From Acanthornis magna (Eukaryota; Chordata; Aves; Passeriformes; Acanthizidae), in contig JAWUZG010000071.1 in assembly GCA_036785705.1 (NCBI GenBank), positions 1,054,001 to 1,118,000 of the forward strand: DNA of 64,000 nucleotides, written 5' to 3'. The position numbers and the translations under genes are program-made. Positions 61,194-64,000 of the stretch are shown here, piece by piece. Positions within the stretch are counted from its first letter, which is position 1. Every line of letters starts with the position of its first letter. The notes beneath the pieces are model-generated. The model did not search any database. It was not told where the DNA came from and saw only the letters and a list, made by a program, of their open reading frames with translations.

Positions 61194-61577
61194 TTAAATA
61201 TTGTCTTCATATGGAGCAATTTTACTTTTTGTCACATAAACCCAGGAAATATTTTGATGCCTTTTACTGAGTTGTTCACCCAATGATCCCAAAGATTTAT
61301 TTACTGACGCCAGCTGACAGGGATTAACAAATCCAAACCATTTCACTGAGGTGCTCTGTTTGCGGGTGTCAAAGACTAACAAAGGATGGGCTCCATTTGC
61401 ACAGGTGATTTGATAAATAATTAATAAACCTACAAAACCTAAAAGAAGAACTTGGGAAGCGAAGGTTTTCGCAATAGGCATTTTATCACCTTGGACAAAA
61501 ATGTGGATATAATCTGAAGAGAACACAAATAACCCCTTGGTCAGAAAACAGATTGAATACCTTATTCCTGTAAACAA
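61194..61577 (-). CDS. Isolated 127-codon frame with signal-peptide-like segment, unknown
   Basis: I do not recognise this protein. The frame has an internal Met at residue 33 (ATG at 61481-61479, A at -3). It is followed by a charged start and a hydrophobic run (residues about 42-53, VLLLGFVGLLII) ending near ITCANGAH, which looks like a signal peptide with a plausible cleavage region. The remaining ~65 residues are polar, with two N-glycosylation sequons (NKS, NIS), one Cys in NPC and a stop after EDNI. This could be an eroded retroviral envelope or another secreted protein's first exon; a GT donor-like AAAAAGTAAAA lies near the end of the frame. No neighbouring integrase, LTR or partner exon was identified, and the sequence next to it is plain AT-rich DNA. 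A chance frame is the main alternative. Confidence 0.25.
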   Translation of the reverse strand: MFTGIRYSICFLTKGLFVFSSDYIHIFVQGDKMPIAKTFASQVLLLGFVGLLIIYQITCANGAHPLLVFDTRKQSTSVKWFGFVNPCQLASVNKSLGSLGEQLSKRHQNISWVYVTKSKIAPYEDNI

Positions 61578-64000
61578 TACTTATGACTTAAATGTAGATG
61601 TGCTTCAGATCCTCAGTTGGCATTAGGCCAGTATTGTGCAAACTGTTTTAAGAGACGGGAGAGAGATTCCTGGCTGGTCAAAGTGTTTATGTTCTTATTT
61701 CACATGAGCAAATAAAAAAATGAGTGCAATAAAGAAAGTGAAACAATTGAAAACAGTCTATATAATTATGGGAAAACATTGCTCCTGAATCCAGCTATGT
61801 GAGCAACTTTTTTTATTAAATGGTTTCTATTTTTAACAAATGTATAAGAAAATCAAATATTAATATCTGCTTCCCATCTAGCTTGTGTACAGTTTTACTT
61901 TCAGAGAGTGTGATGGTATAATTTAGGGGTTTAGCACGTGTCAGAGTTACCAGCTGTTCCTGTGAAGTGAGCAAAATATATAAAATGTGTTTACAATTGA
62001 GTAACTCTGTACCCACAAATGAACAGGTTGTGCTTGTTTTGAACTTGTAAAAATGGAACCAGTCAACCAAAGAGGGGATTTATAAAGAGAAAATGCTGGC
62101 AGAATTATTCTGTTGTGTGAAAGAAATTGGACTAGCCAGTGGGAAGAATATAATGCAGCATGGCAGACTTTAATTTACCTCTGGAATACATCAGGAACTC
62201 TCAGCATCTCTGGATCAGAAATCATTTGTGATAAGGCTTTTCCCTTTCAGAATCACGTTTCAACCAGGTATTCACTTTAACCCTGATATTCTCCTTTCTC
62301 ACTGTCTAAACGCACCCCTAGAGCTCAACAATTGTAAAGTACACAGCCCATGGCATTCTGACCAGCTACCCCTTAAAAGTTTTCCTCTATGCATGTGGAT
62401 CTTTCAGACTTAGGTTATTTCAATCCAGATGTAATCACCTAGTTCTTTAACCCATTATTGTGTGATGGATAATCTTCAAAATAATGATTGCCACCACAAA
62501 GGCAAAAATGTACCACCTATTTCAAGTATTGTGAAGTCTTAGGTATACTGGTGTATTTTCTAATGAATGTTTAATTGATTCATTCCATGAACATTTTGCC
62601 TGTTTTATTCTCCCTGTGATTGTAATGCTTTCTCCCCTTCACAAGTCTTATTATCCAAAGTATTTGCTATAGGATCAACTTTGGGCCTACTGAAATTAAT
62701 GTATACATCTGCTGTCTTTGTTGCAAGTGAGAATTAGCACAATTTTAAGCACTCTTGACCTGTATTTAAAGCCCAGCTAACCAGTAGAGTTGTTAACTAT
62801 AAAGTGTTTATTATTTTTGCTACTGGATTACATGGAGCTACACTTACAAAAACCTCCCAAAAAACAACAGTTTCACAGAGTTTACACGGAGATGGACCTG
62901 CTGAAAGCCAGTGGCATTGTATGCTCTTATGATAGACTCCAACTGGCTGCTCAGCTGAAATACCATCCTTTTATGTAGTTTGTTCTGAGTTGTTTCTTTG
63001 ACTGATATGGGAATTAAATACAACTGTTTATGTAACTATTGAGGTCATGGTTTTGCTTTCAAATTTGTAGGATGAAAATGCATCAGTGGTCATTTTTATA
63101 ATATCGATTTTTTAATGAAAACAGTATAGAGGTGACTGAACAATTGCAATTGAAGGGTATTAATTGTGCATTAGCCCAGATTTTAATATAACATAAATTA
63201 TTGAATAGTACTTCTATACTGAATTAGTGGAGCAAACTGTTGTTCTCTTAAATGAATGCTATTGTTTTTCATGTAAGAACACTGAACACAGGAAGAATCA
63301 TACCAGAGGTATTAGGAAGGAGATTGTTCCCACTGATTTTGACATATGGAGATACTGCCAAGGAAGTATGTGTTCCATGGCACCGGCAAAGAGGAAAGCC
63401 TTCCTGGTTTCAGACCCTCAGATTTCAAGTTTTAATTCACTAGGCAGTCTTAGATGCAGTCGCACTAGTGACTTGTCAGCAGGGACTCCCTGGAAGTGGA
63501 GGCATCCTTTGTACTCATTGTCTCTTTGAACACTTTGCTTCCACTGAAGAGAAGGCAATATTAGCTTGTTCCTAAGAGCTTCTTTACAGTTTGTGAGCTC
63601 TAAATCCACCTTGAAAAACAAAAAAAAAACCCCAAAAAACAAAATTAAAGAAATTACTGCCAAACTTCTCCAATGATCTGGAATTTTATTCCATCCATAT
63701 ACATGCATAGTAACAACATTTGTTGAGAAATTATTTCTATCAGAAGTAGAACATTATCTTTGTGATCACCAGTTGCAGTATTGCTACTCTTATATTTAAA
63801 TATATCTTATATATGAATTAGATTCATAATTGCAGCATTGAGTTTAGGGTTTTGTTTTAGACTGTGCCTTTCAAAAGATAAAACTGATTGATATGACCTC
63901 ATTTCTTACAATACTGCTTCCAGTAATTTTGTTCATTCTTTATAAAGTATTGCATTTAACAGCAAAGGTTTAAAAATTGAGACAGAGATGCATTAGCGAA
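61578..64000. other. Unannotated AT-rich DNA
   Basis: No family was recognised. An A-rich tract with CCCC interruptions lies at 63613-63650. An 84-codon minus-strand frame at 61816-62070 has no recognisable domain. Confidence 0.5.
63613..63650. repeat. A-rich tract with C clusters
   Basis: A runs broken by CCCC groups; the complement of the T/G-rich tracts at 10.8 and 36.9 kb. Confidence 0.6.

Noticed and set aside
1..64000. CRISPR arrays, bacterial operons or phage-like systems
   Set aside because: Composition, lack of dense coding and the presence of CR1 and avian LTRs show vertebrate nuclear DNA; no regularly spaced repeats with unique spacers were seen.

Overview
This is vertebrate nuclear DNA, almost certainly from a bird. 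The evidence is a set of CR1 LINE copies with the avian CR1 3' terminus and FADD-box reverse transcriptase remnants, plus several LTRs of avian endogenous-retrovirus type in an AT-rich, low-gene-density background. The G/T-rich homopolymer stretches would fit a songbird, but I cannot place the order from the sequence. I found no intact protein-coding gene, no recognisable host exon, no tRNA or rRNA gene and no CRISPR. The window reads as intergenic or deep intronic sequence. Nearly every open frame in it is a chance frame, a simple-repeat artefact, or antisense to a transposon.

Layout. 0.5-1.1 kb: a well-preserved 551-bp solo LTR with a perfect 6-bp target-site duplication (TSD). 4.9-5.5 kb: a minus-strand, older LTR of a different family. 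6.9-7.2 and 12.0-12.3 kb: two direct copies of an unexplained ~240-bp sequence. 11.5 kb: a CT tract. 18.1-18.6 kb: an LTR 3' part. 19.8-20.2 kb: a CR1 ORF2 fragment, followed by a polypurine tract and a small hairpin. 23.9-24.1 kb: a fragment of the 4.9-kb LTR family in the opposite orientation. 28.0-29.3 kb: a composite of a CR1 3' end, a minus-strand relative of the 0.5-kb LTR, and the truncated LTR it landed in. 30.8-31.3 kb: an old CR1 tail. 37.4 kb: a 172-bp pure pyrimidine pentanucleotide array. 39.2-40.7 kb: a decayed CR1 with reverse transcriptase motifs. 47.9-48.9 kb: a minus-strand LTR joined to a possible tRNA-Pro-like primer-binding site and a CpG-dense leader. 52.85-53.76 kb: a 912-bp LTR with a perfect 5-bp TSD. 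55.6-57.3 kb: two CR1 copies abutting head to head. 61.2-61.6 kb: an isolated 127-codon frame with a signal-peptide-like start, the only open frame that caught my attention as possibly not noise.

The elements do not form a pathway. What ties the window together is its insertion history: old CR1 tails and ERV LTR fragments, then younger solo LTRs, one nested in an older one. The intervening DNA is described in blocks below, including those where I see nothing.
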